NCBI RefSeq assembly: GCF_019655855.1
Contig: NZ_BPFX01000033.1
Location: forward strand, 1 to 26,860
Reading direction: 5' to 3'
DNA: 26,860 nucleotides
Source of the DNA: Pseudomonas paralcaligenes
GTDB lineage: Bacteria; Pseudomonadota; Gammaproteobacteria; Pseudomonadales; Pseudomonadaceae
Part shown: piece after piece, positions 1 to 11,256 of the stretch
Position numbering within the stretch: the stretch's first letter is position 1
Layout of the letters: each line of letters begins with the position of its first letter
The notes under the pieces: model-generated
Told to the model about the DNA's origin: nothing
Seen by the model: only the letters and a program-made list of their open reading frames with translations
Databases searched by the model: none
Program-made: the position numbers and the translations under genes

Positions 1-76
1 CTGTGGGAGAGGGGCCGGGGCCGGGGGTGAGGGTGGTTGGGCGCGACTCATTGCGCCCTCTCCCAAGAGGAGAGGG
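1..76. repeat. GC-rich dispersed intergenic repeat, left copy (truncated)
   Basis: G-rich tract followed by a hairpin at 56-76 with perfect 8-bp arms (CCCTCTCC / GGAGAGGG) and a 5-nt loop. The same words (CTGTGGGAG, GGGTGAGGGTG, CCCTCTCCC, GGGGAGAGGG) recur in the opposite orientation at 5327-5465, so this is a dispersed element. The window edge cuts it. It lies 18 bp beyond the stop of the minus-strand thioesterase gene and could end its transcript, although no clear T-tract follows the hairpin on the minus strand. Confidence 0.5.
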
Positions 77-94
77 CTTGTGCGCAGCCATGGC

Positions 95-481
95 TTATTT
101 GCAGATGAACGTGGCCTGGGCTGTGGCGATCAGCTTGTCGCCCTGTTCCACCCGCGCCTCCAGCACATGGACCTTGCGCCCGGCGTTGAGCACGCGGGCG
201 TGGCAGACCACCTCGCCGGCCTCGACGCCGCGGATGTAGTTGACCTTGCACTCCAGGGTCATGCTGCCGGCCTCGCCGCCGAACAGGCTGTGGCTGGCCT
301 GGCCGAGGGCGGTGTCGATCAGCGAGTAGAGCGCGCCGCCGTGCATGCGCCCGTGCAGGTTGAGCAGGTGCTCCTGCATGCTCATGCGCAGCACCGACTC
401 GCCGTTCTTGGCCTTCTCGATGCGGATGCCGAGCAGCTTGCTGAAGTTGCTGTCCTGGCCGACCGGCGACGCTTCACTCAT
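95..481 (-). CDS. PaaI-type hotdog-fold thioesterase
   Basis: A 128-residue single-domain protein, the usual size for PaaI/YbgC-like acyl-CoA thioesterases. The family motif is present: HGG at residues 47-49, followed by ALYSLIDTA with the catalytic-type Asp56. The strand-rich second half (ECKVNYIRG, VVCHARVLNAGR) fits the hotdog core. These enzymes hydrolyse acyl- or aryl-CoA thioesters in the cytoplasm as dimers or tetramers; the substrate cannot be read from the sequence. The ATG lies 3 bp after the tex stop codon, so it is probably the distal gene of a tex operon. This arrangement matches what I recall as PA5202 next to tex in P. aeruginosa. Confidence 0.88.
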   Translation of the reverse strand: MSEASPVGQDSNFSKLLGIRIEKAKNGESVLRMSMQEHLLNLHGRMHGGALYSLIDTALGQASHSLFGGEAGSMTLECKVNYIRGVEAGEVVCHARVLNAGRKVHVLEARVEQGDKLIATAQATFICK

Positions 482-484
482 GGC

Positions 485-2824
<2,340 letters not shown>

Positions 2825-2837
2825 GAAACCTACCTGA

Positions 2838-3033
2838 GAGCCTGTCAAAGTCTGCTGCGCGTCGGCCAAACGGCGTTGAAAGCGGCCTCGGAAAGCAGCT
2901 TGCTGCTAACGCGCTTTAGCGCGGCCCGAAGGGTGAGCGGAGCGAGTCATGCTCATTTACTACTCGTAAACTCCGCTTCCTCGGCCGTTTTCGCCACCGT
3001 TTGGCTCTAGCTCGCAAGCCTTTGAACAGGCCC
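2838..3033. repeat. Large nested palindromic intergenic element between tex and ompR
   Basis: The 372-bp gap between the divergent tex and ompR genes contains no convincing gene. Most of it is an imperfect inverted repeat: the arm from 2838 (GAGCCTGTCAAAG, then GGCCAAACGG, GAAAGCGGCC) matches the reverse complement of about 2972-3033 (GGGCCTGTTCAAAG, GAGCCAAACGG, GAAAACGGCC). Three perfect small hairpins are nested inside: AGCAGC/GCTGCT at 2894-2907, CGCGCT/AGCGCG at 2910-2923, and TTTAC/GTAAA at 2956-2970. No transposase is present. The layout resembles a non-autonomous dispersed repeat or a structured leader. The tex ribosome-binding site lies only a few bases beyond the left arm. Confidence 0.6.
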
Positions 3034-3196
3034 TGAAAGAAAACCACGCCGGTGCCGACGCGAAAGCGCCGCATTATAAACACCGGGTCGGAAAGCATTG
3101 GGAACCGTTCGGGGAAAAATCTGCTAACAATGGACGGGCCGCCGCAACCCGGCACTGGGCGATAATGCCGCCCCACCTGGACCGACAGGAGAGAAC

Positions 3197-3928
3197 ATGA
3201 GCAGCACACCCGCCGCCGAAGGCGAAAAGATCCTCATCGTCGACGACGACCCCGGCCTGCGCCGCCTGCTGGAGCGTTTCCTCAGCGAGCAGGGCTACCG
3301 CGTGCGCGCCGTGGAGAACGTCGAGCAGATGGACCGCCTGCTGGCCCGCGAACTGTTCCAGTTGCTGGTGCTCGACCTGATGCTGCCGGGCGAGGACGGC
3401 CTGTCCGCCTGCCGCCGCCTGCGCGAGGCGAACAACCAGATGCCGATCATCATGCTCACCGCCAAGGGCGACGAGGCCAGCCGCATCCAGGGCCTGGAGG
3501 GCGGCGCCGACGACTACCTGGCCAAGCCGTTCAACCCGCGCGAGCTGCTGGCGCGGATCAAGGCCGTGCTGCGCCGCCAGTCGCCGGTGGTGCCGGGCGC
3601 TCCGGCCAGCGAGGACGAGACCGTCACCTTCGGCGACTACGAGCTGTCCCTGGCGACCCGCGAGCTGAAGAAGGGCGACGAGGTCCACATGCTCACCACC
3701 GGCGAATTCGCCGTGCTCAAGGCGCTGGTCCAGCACGCCCGTGAACCGCTGACCCGGGACAAGCTGATGAACCTGGCCCGTGGCCGCGAGTGGGACGCCC
3801 TGGAGCGCTCCATCGACGTGCAGATCAGCCGCCTGCGCCGCCTGATCGAGCCGGACCCGTCCAAGCCACGCTATATCCAGACCGTCTGGGGCGTGGGCTA
3901 CGTCTTCGTGCCTGATGGCAACAAGTAG
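3197..3928 (+). CDS. ompR: OmpR-family response regulator OmpR/AmgR
   Basis: 243 residues. N-terminal receiver domain with the acidic pocket IVDDDPG, phospho-acceptor Asp60 (LVLDLMLPGEDG), Thr88 (IIMLTAKGDE) and Lys110 (LAKPFNPRE). C-terminal winged-helix OmpR/PhoB DNA-binding domain from about 145, ending YIQTVWGVGYVFVP. An ideal ribosome-binding site, AGGAGAG at 3187-3193, fixes the ATG. The partner kinase gene follows 79 bp downstream. In P. aeruginosa this pair is AmgRS, which responds to cell-envelope stress from misfolded membrane proteins, including during aminoglycoside exposure; I infer the same role here from similarity and gene order. The TAG stop is the first codon of a REP-like inverted repeat. 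Confidence 0.93.
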   Translation: MSSTPAAEGEKILIVDDDPGLRRLLERFLSEQGYRVRAVENVEQMDRLLARELFQLLVLDLMLPGEDGLSACRRLREANNQMPIIMLTAKGDEASRIQGLEGGADDYLAKPFNPRELLARIKAVLRRQSPVVPGAPASEDETVTFGDYELSLATRELKKGDEVHMLTTGEFAVLKALVQHAREPLTRDKLMNLARGREWDALERSIDVQISRLRRLIEPDPSKPRYIQTVWGVGYVFVPDGNK

Positions 3929-3988
3929 GGGCGAGCGCCGCTCGCGAAGCTCCAGCCTGGCCTGATTCGCGAGCGGTGCTCGCTCCTA
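3926..3988. repeat. REP-like inverted repeat between ompR and envZ
   Basis: Two 23-bp arms, 3926-3948 and 3966-3988, are reverse complements with two mismatches, around a 17-bp loop. The core words GCTCGCGAA and TTCGCGAGC and the CTCCTAC end resemble Pseudomonas REP sequences. The left arm includes the ompR stop codon. In the shared mRNA it would form a strong hairpin between regulator and kinase, which could lower envZ expression or protect the upstream message. Confidence 0.7.
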
Positions 3989-4007
3989 CGAGATGTTCCC
4001 GCGCTCC

Positions 4008-5321
4008 ATGAAAACCCCCCTCTGGTTTCCACAAAGCTTCTTCGCCCGCACGCTCTGGCTGGTGCTGGTCGTCGTGCTGTTCTCCAAGGCGCTGACCCTC
4101 GTCTACCTGATGATGAACGAGGACATGTTGGTGGACCGCCAGTACAGCCACGGCGCGGCGCTGACCCTGCGCGCCTACTGGGCGGCCGAGCCCGAGGACC
4201 GCGCGCACATCGCCGAGGCGGCGACCCTCACCCGGGTCTCGGCCGACAAGGTGCCGGCCACCGAGCAGCACTGGCCCTATTCCGAAGTGTTCCTGCGCCA
4301 GATGCAGTCCGAGCTGGGCGCGGACACCGAGGTGCGCGTCCGCGTGCAGAGCCCGCCGGCGCTCTGGGTGCGGGCGCCCAGCCTGGGGCCGGACTGGCTC
4401 AAGGTGCCGCTGTATCCCTACCCACTGCGCGGGCAGCGCATCTGGAGCGTGCTCGGCTGGTTCCTCGGCATCGGCCTGCTGTCCACGGCCGCCGCCTGGA
4501 TCTTCGTCGGCCAGCTCAACGCGCCGCTCAAGCGCCTGGTGTTCGCCGCCCGCCAGTTCGGCCAGGGGCGTAGCGTACGCCTGCCGGTGAGCGACACGCC
4601 GAGCGAGATGACCGAGGTGTACCGTGCCTTCAACCAGATGGCCGAGGACATCGAGCAGGGCGCCCGCGAGCGCGAGCTGATGCTGGCCGGCGTCTCCCAT
4701 GACCTGCGCACGCCGCTGACCCGCCTGCGCCTGTCGCTGGAAATGCTCGGCGGCGATGTCGAGATGACCGAGGACATGGTCCGCGACATCGAGCACATGG
4801 ACACCATCCTCGACCAGTTCCTCGCCTTCATCCGCGACGGCCGCGACGAGCGGACCGAGCCGCTGCTGCTCGACGAACTGGTGCGCGAGGTGGTGGCGCC
4901 CTACAACCAGCAGGAAGACCGGGTGCGCCTGTGCCTGGAGCGGGTACCGGCGTTCCCGTTGCGCCGGGTATCGATCAAGCGCCTGCTGGTCAACCTGCTC
5001 GACAACGCCCTGCGCTACGGCGGCCAGAACGTCGAGGTGGTGACCAGCCTGGCCGGGGACGAGAGCGCGCCCTACGTGGTGCTCAGCGTGCTCGACCGCG
5101 GCCCCGGTATCGCCCAGGAGGAAATGGGCGAGATCTTCAACCCCTTCATCCGTGGCGACCGCGCCCGTGGCGGCAAGGGCACCGGCCTGGGGCTGGCCAT
5201 CGTCAAGCGCATCGCCGCCCTGCACGGCGGCAGCGTGGAGCTGCGCAACCGCTCCGGCGGCGGCCTGGAGGCGCGCATCTGCCTGCCGCTGGGCCTGCTG
5301 CTGCCGCGCGACGCCAGCTAG
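4008..5321 (+). CDS. envZ: EnvZ-type sensor histidine kinase EnvZ/AmgS
   Basis: 437 residues from the ATG reading MKTPLWFPQSFFARTL; the same frame has another ATG at 3993 (MFPRSMKTP). I prefer 4008 by similarity to the Pseudomonas family; neither start has a strong ribosome-binding site. Membrane segment 1 at about 14-35, a periplasmic domain of about 110 residues, membrane segment 2 at about 145-168, then HAMP. Histidine phosphotransfer box VSHDLRTPLTRLRL with His231. N box LLVNLLDNALRYGG, G1 LDRGPGIAQ and G2 GTGLGLAIVKRIAALHGG complete an intact ATPase domain. It autophosphorylates and controls the OmpR/AmgR regulator encoded just upstream. Confidence 0.92.
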   Translation: MKTPLWFPQSFFARTLWLVLVVVLFSKALTLVYLMMNEDMLVDRQYSHGAALTLRAYWAAEPEDRAHIAEAATLTRVSADKVPATEQHWPYSEVFLRQMQSELGADTEVRVRVQSPPALWVRAPSLGPDWLKVPLYPYPLRGQRIWSVLGWFLGIGLLSTAAAWIFVGQLNAPLKRLVFAARQFGQGRSVRLPVSDTPSEMTEVYRAFNQMAEDIEQGARERELMLAGVSHDLRTPLTRLRLSLEMLGGDVEMTEDMVRDIEHMDTILDQFLAFIRDGRDERTEPLLLDELVREVVAPYNQQEDRVRLCLERVPAFPLRRVSIKRLLVNLLDNALRYGGQNVEVVTSLAGDESAPYVVLSVLDRGPGIAQEEMGEIFNPFIRGDRARGGKGTGLGLAIVKRIAALHGGSVELRNRSGGGLEARICLPLGLLLPRDAS

Positions 5322-5326
5322 GCTGC

Positions 5327-5465
5327 ATCACCCCTCTCCCTGTGGGAGGGGGGGTTCCAGGCAACTCCGAGCGGCTGGCGGCACCCTCACCCCGGCCCTC
5401 GGCTTTGGCATCCTGCGTCGCCCTACCTCCTGCATCCATGCAGTCGTCTCCCAAGGGGAGAGGGA
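5327..5465. repeat. GC-rich dispersed intergenic repeat, right copy
   Basis: This fills almost the whole gap between the convergent envZ and rimK genes. It begins CCCCTCTCCCTGTGGGAGGG, passes through CACCCTCACCCC, and ends in a hairpin at 5447-5461 (TCTCCC / GGGAGA) followed by GGG. These words match, in inverted orientation, the element at 1-76. Hairpins at each end could stop transcription from both sides, though neither has a long T-tract. Confidence 0.5.
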
Positions 5466-5468
5466 GCT

Positions 5469-6374
5469 TCAGCCTCTGCCCCTGGTCCGGGTCTGCCCCG
5501 GCATGGCGTTCTTCTCCAGATACTGGATGATCATGCCGGCCACGTCCTTGCCGGTGGTGGTCTCGATGCCTTCCAGGCCCGGCGACGAATTCACCTCCAT
5601 CACCAGCGGCCCGTGGTTGGAGCGCAGGATGTCGACCCCGGCCACCGACAGCCCCATGACCTTGGCCGCGCGGATGGCGGTCATCCGCTCTTCCGGGGTG
5701 ATCTTGATCAGGCTGGCCTCGCCGCCGCGGTGCAGGTTGGAGCGGAACTCGCCGGGCTTGGCCTGGCGCTTCATCGCCGCGATCACCTTGTCGCCGACCA
5801 CGAAGCAGCGGATATCAGCACCACCGGCTTCCTTTATGTACTCCTGCACCATGATGTTCTGCTTCAGGCCCATGAAGGCCTCGATCACCGACTCGGCGGC
5901 CTTCTCCGTCTCGCATAGCACCACGCCGATGCCCTGGGTGCCTTCCAGCACCTTGATCACCAGCGGCGCGCCGTTGACCATCTGGATCAGGTCGGGAATG
6001 TCGTCCGGCGAGTGGGCGAAGCCGGTCACCGGCAGGCCGATGCCCTTGCGCGACAGCAGTTGCAGCGAGCGCAGCTTGTCCCGCGAGCGACTGATCGCCA
6101 CCGACTCGTTGAGCGGGAACACCCCCTGCATCTCGAACTGGCGCAGCACGGCGCAGCCATAGAAGGTGACCGAGGCGCCGATGCGCGGGATGACCGCGTC
6201 GAAGCCCTCCATGGGCTTGCCGCGGTAATGGATCTGCGGCTTGTGACTGGCGATGTTCATGTAGGCGCGCAGGGTGTCTATCACCACCATCTCGTGACCG
6301 CGCTGCACGCCGGCTTCCACCAGGCGACGGGTCGAATAGAGACGCGGGTTGCGCGACAGAATGGCGATCTTCAT
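5469..6374 (-). CDS. rimK: ATP-grasp ligase RimK (ribosomal protein S6 glutamate ligase)
   Basis: 301 residues, the standard length. ATP-grasp fold: Lys141 and the loop VLEGTQGIG at 142-150 for nucleotide binding, [18 protein letters not shown] in the central sheet, RSNLHRGG around 211-218, and the metal-binding Glu/Asn segment [12 protein letters not shown] near 260. RimK adds glutamate residues to the C-terminus of ribosomal protein S6. In Pseudomonas this changes ribosome behaviour and links to c-di-GMP signalling. Its ATG overlaps the rimB stop as ATGA, so the two are translationally coupled. It converges on envZ across a repeat. Confidence 0.95.
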   Translation of the reverse strand: MKIAILSRNPRLYSTRRLVEAGVQRGHEMVVIDTLRAYMNIASHKPQIHYRGKPMEGFDAVIPRIGASVTFYGCAVLRQFEMQGVFPLNESVAISRSRDKLRSLQLLSRKGIGLPVTGFAHSPDDIPDLIQMVNGAPLVIKVLEGTQGIGVVLCETEKAAESVIEAFMGLKQNIMVQEYIKEAGGADIRCFVVGDKVIAAMKRQAKPGEFRSNLHRGGEASLIKITPEERMTAIRAAKVMGLSVAGVDILRSNHGPLVMEVNSSPGLEGIETTTGKDVAGMIIQYLEKNAMPGQTRTRGRG

Positions 6375-6838
6375 TGGGCACCGGAGGCGAGAGGGAACTG
6401 GGGTTTGTCTTGGACGTAGGTGAGTGCGGGGTTGACCACCAGCTGGCCGTCGATCAGGGCGTGGGCGCCGAGCAGCACGCGGTAGCGCATGGTCTTGCGG
6501 CAGGCCAGGGTGAAATCCACCGCCCAGCTGCGATCACCCATGGCCAGCGTGGTGGTGATCACGTAGCGGGTCTGGGCCTGGCCGTTGGAGCTTTTTATGG
6601 TCTTCACCGTCACCACCTTGGCCTCGCACGGATGGCGGCGCTGCACCAGGGTGCCGAAGTGGGCGGTGAAGCGCACCCAGCGCACGCCGTTGCGCTCGAA
6701 GGGCACGATGTCACTGGCATGCAGGGTCGAGGTGCTGGCGCCGGTGTCGATCTTCGCGCGCAGGCCGATCATGCCCAGCTCGGGCAGGTTGATCCATTCG
6801 CGCAGGCCGATCACAGAGAGGTGGTCGAAAGTCTTCAA
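6371..6838 (-). CDS. rimB: RimB-type retropepsin-like protease (RimK-associated)
   Basis: 155 residues. The family motif [13 protein letters not shown] places a retroviral-protease-like DTGA at residues 31-34. The rest is strand-rich ([40 protein letters not shown]), as in the family formerly called ATP-dependent zinc proteases. In P. fluorescens RimB acts with RimK on ribosomal protein S6. The start is a TTG at 6838 with GGGAAAG just upstream; the frame runs into a stop with no upstream ATG, so a non-ATG start is likely. It overlaps rimK by four bases and is divergent from hslR across 101 bp. I see no rimA-like gene before it. Confidence 0.88.
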   Translation of the reverse strand: MKTFDHLSVIGLREWINLPELGMIGLRAKIDTGASTSTLHASDIVPFERNGVRWVRFTAHFGTLVQRRHPCEAKVVTVKTIKSSNGQAQTRYVITTTLAMGDRSWAVDFTLACRKTMRYRVLLGAHALIDGQLVVNPALTYVQDKPQFPLASGAQ

Positions 6839-6939
6839 TGCAGGCTTTCCCGGGAAATTCGCAGGAGTTTAGCTGTGCCATGTGACAACGGCATCAGGCA
6901 AGATTCGAACCTTGATCGACAAGATTTCGCGGAACGAGC

Positions 6940-7326
6940 ATGAGCGACAGAGACGACGACAAGGTGCGCCTGGACAAGTGGCTGTGGGCCGCGCGCTTCT
7001 ACAAGACCCGTTCGCTGGCCAAGGAAGCCATCGAGGGCGGCAAGGTGCATTGCCGGGGCGAGCGCTGCAAGCCCGGCAAGGAACCCAGGGTGGGCGACGA
7101 GTACGTGATCCGCGCCGGCTTCGACGAACGGACCGTGGTAGTGAAGGCGCTGTCCGTGGTGCGCCGCGGCGCGCCCGAGGCGCAGCTGCTCTACGAGGAA
7201 ACCGCCGACAGCATCGCCCGCCGCGAGGAGGCCGCCGCCCTGCGCAAGGCCGGCGCGCTGGGCGTGCAGACCGAGGGCCGGCCGAACAAGAAGCAGCGCC
7301 GGCAGATCCTTGGCCTGCGCGACTGA
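6940..7326 (+). CDS. hslR: Heat shock protein 15 HslR, S4 RNA-binding
   Basis: 128 residues. The S4 domain spans about residues 8-66 ([19 protein letters not shown], then [16 protein letters not shown]). A charged, basic C-terminal tail ends [13 protein letters not shown]. Hsp15 binds 50S subunits carrying a nascent chain released by premature dissociation and helps recycle them. GGAACGAGC precedes the ATG. The stop lies one base from the stop of the convergent phosphatase gene. Confidence 0.94.
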   Translation: MSDRDDDKVRLDKWLWAARFYKTRSLAKEAIEGGKVHCRGERCKPGKEPRVGDEYVIRAGFDERTVVVKALSVVRRGAPEAQLLYEETADSIARREEAAALRKAGALGVQTEGRPNKKQRRQILGLRD

Positions 7327-7327
7327 C

Positions 7328-8134
7328 TCAGCGCCGCTGCAGCACGCCCCAGCGGCCCACTGCCGGCAGCCGCTGCAGCCAGGGCAGCAGCGGCTGACTG
7401 CAGCGCTCCAGGCCGGCGGCGACGAAGCCGGCCAGCGGCGTGCAGTAGCCCCAGGCGAAGGCCAGTGCGGCCAGCAGCACGCCACCGACGGCGACGTCCT
7501 CCAGCCAGTGCGCGCCGGCCATCAGGCGCGGCAGGGTGCAGAACAGCACCAGGGCCAGGCTGGCCCACAGCTTCCAGCCGCGGCAGAAACAGGCCATGAA
7601 CAGGCCCCAGGCGAACAGCACCGAGGCGTGGTCGCCGGGGAAGCTGCGGCTGGAACGGTCCTTCACCTCGAAGACTCGCTCCAGGCCGGGGAAGGCGTCG
7701 CTGAGCCGATAGCTGCCGGGGATCAGTTCCGACGGACTGGCGTGCTGCCAGTGCATATGCCCGACCAGCTTGCTGAACACTGTGCGCAGGAGCACCAGAA
7801 TCAGCATCAGCGCGAGCACATGGAACAGCGCGCGGCGGCTCTCGGCGCCGCGGAACGCCCAGCCGTGATGCAGCAGCAGGGCGAGCATCAGCGCGCCGAC
7901 CAGAATGTCCCACAGGCGCGTGCTGCACAGTGCCCACAGGGCATCCCACAGAGCGTTGTGGCCGAGGGTGCCGTGCAGGGCCAGGAAGAAATGGGTGCCG
8001 GCCTCGCGCCACACCTGGCGGCCGGCCTCCGGTATCCAGCTCGCCAGCAGGGCGAAGGCCAACAGGTGCAGACCGAGGAGTGCCGGCCATCGCCAGGCTG
8101 CTTGGATGCGTGGGGCTTTATCCATAGAATTCAT
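7328..8134 (-). CDS. PAP2-family integral membrane phosphatase
   Basis: 268 residues with about five or six hydrophobic segments, for example 17-36, 72-90, 101-120 and 187-202. The phosphatase signature is clear: SFPGDHAS at 164-171 supplies the central SxxxH-type motif, and [12 protein letters not shown] at 203-214 supplies Arg203, His209 and Asp213. The first motif (KX6RP) is less clear. Such enzymes dephosphorylate lipid phosphates such as undecaprenyl pyrophosphate, phosphatidate or lipid A, with the active site usually facing the periplasm. The substrate cannot be assigned here. A second ATG at 8125 has better spacing to the AGGGAAGG ribosome-binding site, so the protein may be three residues shorter. 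It is divergent from hslO across 81 bp. Confidence 0.85.
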   Translation of the reverse strand: MNSMDKAPRIQAAWRWPALLGLHLLAFALLASWIPEAGRQVWREAGTHFFLALHGTLGHNALWDALWALCSTRLWDILVGALMLALLLHHGWAFRGAESRRALFHVLALMLILVLLRTVFSKLVGHMHWQHASPSELIPGSYRLSDAFPGLERVFEVKDRSSRSFPGDHASVLFAWGLFMACFCRGWKLWASLALVLFCTLPRLMAGAHWLEDVAVGGVLLAALAFAWGYCTPLAGFVAAGLERCSQPLLPWLQRLPAVGRWGVLQRR

Positions 8135-8215
8135 ACCTTCCCTAGTCGCAAAGATTCGTTGGCGCGTTTTAACGGCTCGTCATCGAATTGTCATTCTTTC
8201 AGGTGCCCGTCCGTC

Positions 8216-9109
8216 ATGTCCGACCGCGATTTCACCCAGCGTTTCCTCTTCGATGACACCGACGTTCGCGGCGAAATGGTCAGTCTCGCCGAGAGCTACC
8301 AGCACGTGCTGGCCAAGCATCCCTACCCGCAACCGGTGGCCCAACTGCTCGGCGAGATGCTCGCCGCCGCCGCCCTGCTGGTCGGCACCCTGAAGTTCGA
8401 GGGGCTGCTGGTTCTCCAGGCGCGTTCTTCCGGCCCGGTGCCGCTGGTGATGATCGAGTGTTCCAGCGAACGCGACGTGCGCGGCATCGCCCGCTACGAC
8501 GCCGAGGCGGTGGATGCCGGCGCCGGTCTGCGTGAGCTGATGCCGGACGGCGTTCTGGCGCTGACCGTCGACCCCGCCAGGGGCCAGCGCTACCAGGGCA
8601 TCGTCGAGCTGGAGGGCGACAGCCTGGCCGACAGCCTGACCGCCTACTTCGCCACCTCCGAGCAGTTGCCGACCCGCTTCTGGCTGCGCGCCGACGGCCA
8701 GCGCGCCCGCGGTCTGTTGCTGCAGCAGTTGCCGCCGCACCACCAGACCGAGCCAGAGGAGCGCCAGGAGAGCTGGAGCCACCTGCTGACCCTGGCCGAC
8801 ACCCTGACCGCCGAGGAACTGCTGGGGCTGGACAACGAAACCGTTCTGCACCGCCTCTACCATCAGGAGTCCGTGCGCCTGTTCGAGCCCAGCCCGCTGC
8901 AGTTCCGCTGCAGCTGCTCGCGCGAGCGCTCGGCGAGGGCCTTGGTCAGCATCGGCCAGGCGGATGCCGAGGCCCTGCTGGAGGAAAGCGGCGGCCAGGT
9001 GGAGGTCGACTGCCAGTTCTGCAACGAGCGCTATCTGTTCGACGCCAGCGACGTCGCCCAACTGTTCGCCACCGGCGACAGCCAGGCGCCGTCGACGACC
9101 CGTCACTGA
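8216..9109 (+). CDS. hslO: Redox-regulated chaperone Hsp33
   Basis: 297 residues starting [20 protein letters not shown]. The frame is open far upstream, but the Hsp33 family begins here. The C-terminal zinc-binding redox switch is intact: Cys232-X-Cys234 (CSC) and Cys266-X2-Cys269 (CQFC). Under oxidative stress these cysteines form disulfides, the linker unfolds and the protein becomes an ATP-independent holdase in the cytoplasm. AGGTG lies about 11 bases before the ATG, a long spacing. Its position near hslR follows the conserved hslR/hslO neighbourhood of gammaproteobacteria. Confidence 0.95.
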   Translation: MSDRDFTQRFLFDDTDVRGEMVSLAESYQHVLAKHPYPQPVAQLLGEMLAAAALLVGTLKFEGLLVLQARSSGPVPLVMIECSSERDVRGIARYDAEAVDAGAGLRELMPDGVLALTVDPARGQRYQGIVELEGDSLADSLTAYFATSEQLPTRFWLRADGQRARGLLLQQLPPHHQTEPEERQESWSHLLTLADTLTAEELLGLDNETVLHRLYHQESVRLFEPSPLQFRCSCSRERSARALVSIGQADAEALLEESGGQVEVDCQFCNERYLFDASDVAQLFATGDSQAPSTTRH

Positions 9110-9201
9110 CGCCCATAGCCTGGCTCTATCGAAAGCATTCATGGACAAGAGGCTGCCAAGAACCTCGCTTTTCTGGCATACTCCCGCGACTTTTTTATCG
9201 A

Positions 9202-9227
9202 TGTAGTGCGTTACGTGGCTCACTACA
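9202..9227 (+). promoter_or_regulatory. Perfect inverted repeat upstream of pckA, possible operator
   Basis: TGTAGTG (9202-9208) and CACTACA (9221-9227) are perfect 7-bp inverted arms with a 12-bp spacer, ending 41 bp before the pckA ATG. A run of six T lies just before it at 9191. The spacing of about two helical turns between arm starts suits a dimeric regulator. No known consensus was recognised; the role is inferred. Confidence 0.35.
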
Positions 9228-9268
9228 CAACGTTCGGAAGACTCGGCCGCCGGCCGACGGGGACCCAA

Positions 9269-10810
<1,542 letters not shown>

Positions 10811-10828
10811 GCCGAGCGCCCAGCGACG

Positions 10829-10856
10829 AAAAAAGCCGCCCTCGGGCGGCTTTTTT
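10829..10856 (+). terminator. Intrinsic terminator of pckA
   Basis: GCCGCC (10835-10840) and GGCGGC (10845-10850) form a GC stem around CTCG, flanked by six A on the left and six T on the right. This is a textbook rho-independent terminator 18 bp after the pckA stop, and the A-tract would also let it work in the other direction. Confidence 0.93.
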
Positions 10857-10978
10857 CATGGCTATGTCCCCGTGCGTGTTGCGCGGTCAAGCCCCTTTAT
10901 CTGGGTGCTGTAGCTGTCTGCTCTTGGAGTTATTCCCCTTCGGGCCAGCGCAAGCGCTGTTCAGCGATACGGCTGCTG

Positions 10979-10994
10979 TCCCGCCTGTGCGGGA
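10979..10994. repeat. dRS3-like short palindrome, copy 1
   Basis: TCCCGC-CTGT-GCGGGA, perfect 6-bp arms. Read on the minus strand it is close to the copy at 11037-11056 (GCACAGGC versus GCGCAGGC in the centre), so the two copies are inverted relative to each other, 42 bp apart. Confidence 0.5.
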
Positions 10995-11036
10995 ATTATG
11001 CTCCTCGGCAGGAGTGAGTCCCACCTCTACCTCGTC

Positions 11037-11056
11037 ATCCCCGCGCAGGCGGGGAT
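11037..11056. repeat. dRS3-like short palindrome, copy 2
   Basis: ATCCCCGC-GCAG-GCGGGGAT, perfect 8-bp arms, preceded by CGTC and followed by CCAG. The pattern resembles the Neisseria dRS3 element (ATTCCC-N8-GGGAAT) and similar short palindromes scattered in other proteobacterial genomes. The assignment rests on pattern resemblance only. Confidence 0.5.
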
Positions 11057-11146
11057 CCAGAGGGGATCAGGGCGCTACAACAGGTAGCGGGTACACAGCT
11101 GCCTTATGGCCATGTCCCCGTTACGTGCTGGTGGCGCAATCCTGCT

Positions 11147-11202
11147 TTTGTGGAGCGGCTGGGCGGGCCGCGAAATTCGCGGATAAATCCGCTCCCACAA
11201 GG
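11147..11202. repeat. REP-like hairpin element
   Basis: Outer arms TTGTGG-AGCGG (11148-11158) and CCGCTCCCACAA (11189-11200) pair with a single bulge. Inside, CCGCGAA and TTCGCGG form a second stem. The word GCGGATAAATCCGCTCCCAC is typical of Pseudomonas REP sequences. It lies about 55 bp past the pyrC' stop. Confidence 0.75.
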
Positions 11203-11239
11203 TGTGCAGCATTTAACGAGGTATAGCCTTTTTCATGTC

Positions 11240-11256
11240 CGGCGGATTTTCCGCCG
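11240..11256 (-). terminator. Stable hairpin just after pyrC', possible terminator
   Basis: CGGCGGA and TCCGCCG form a perfect 7-bp stem with a 3-nt loop, starting 3 bp after the pyrC' stop codon on the minus strand. No T-tract follows on that strand, so it is either a weak terminator or a 3'-end stabiliser. Confidence 0.4.

Noticed and set aside
2825..3196. Small RNA gene or riboswitch in the tex/ompR gap
   Set aside because: The stretch is highly structured, but I recognise no known RNA family and cannot place a promoter or terminator, so it is recorded only as a repeat element.
7310..8215. N-terminal extension of the hslO frame to 599 residues, as a possible fusion
   Set aside because: The extra 302 codons are antisense to the PAP2 phosphatase gene and low-complexity in composition. 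Hsp33 homology begins exactly at the ATG at 8216.
11001..11205. CRISPR-like array formed by the palindromes in the junction
   Set aside because: The palindromes differ in sequence and orientation, have no uniform spacers, and no cas gene is nearby.
10858..11226. Small open frame in the pckA-pyrC' gap as a new gene
   Set aside because: It begins at the edge of the pckA terminator, runs through three palindromic repeats and has no ribosome-binding site or protein-like pattern.
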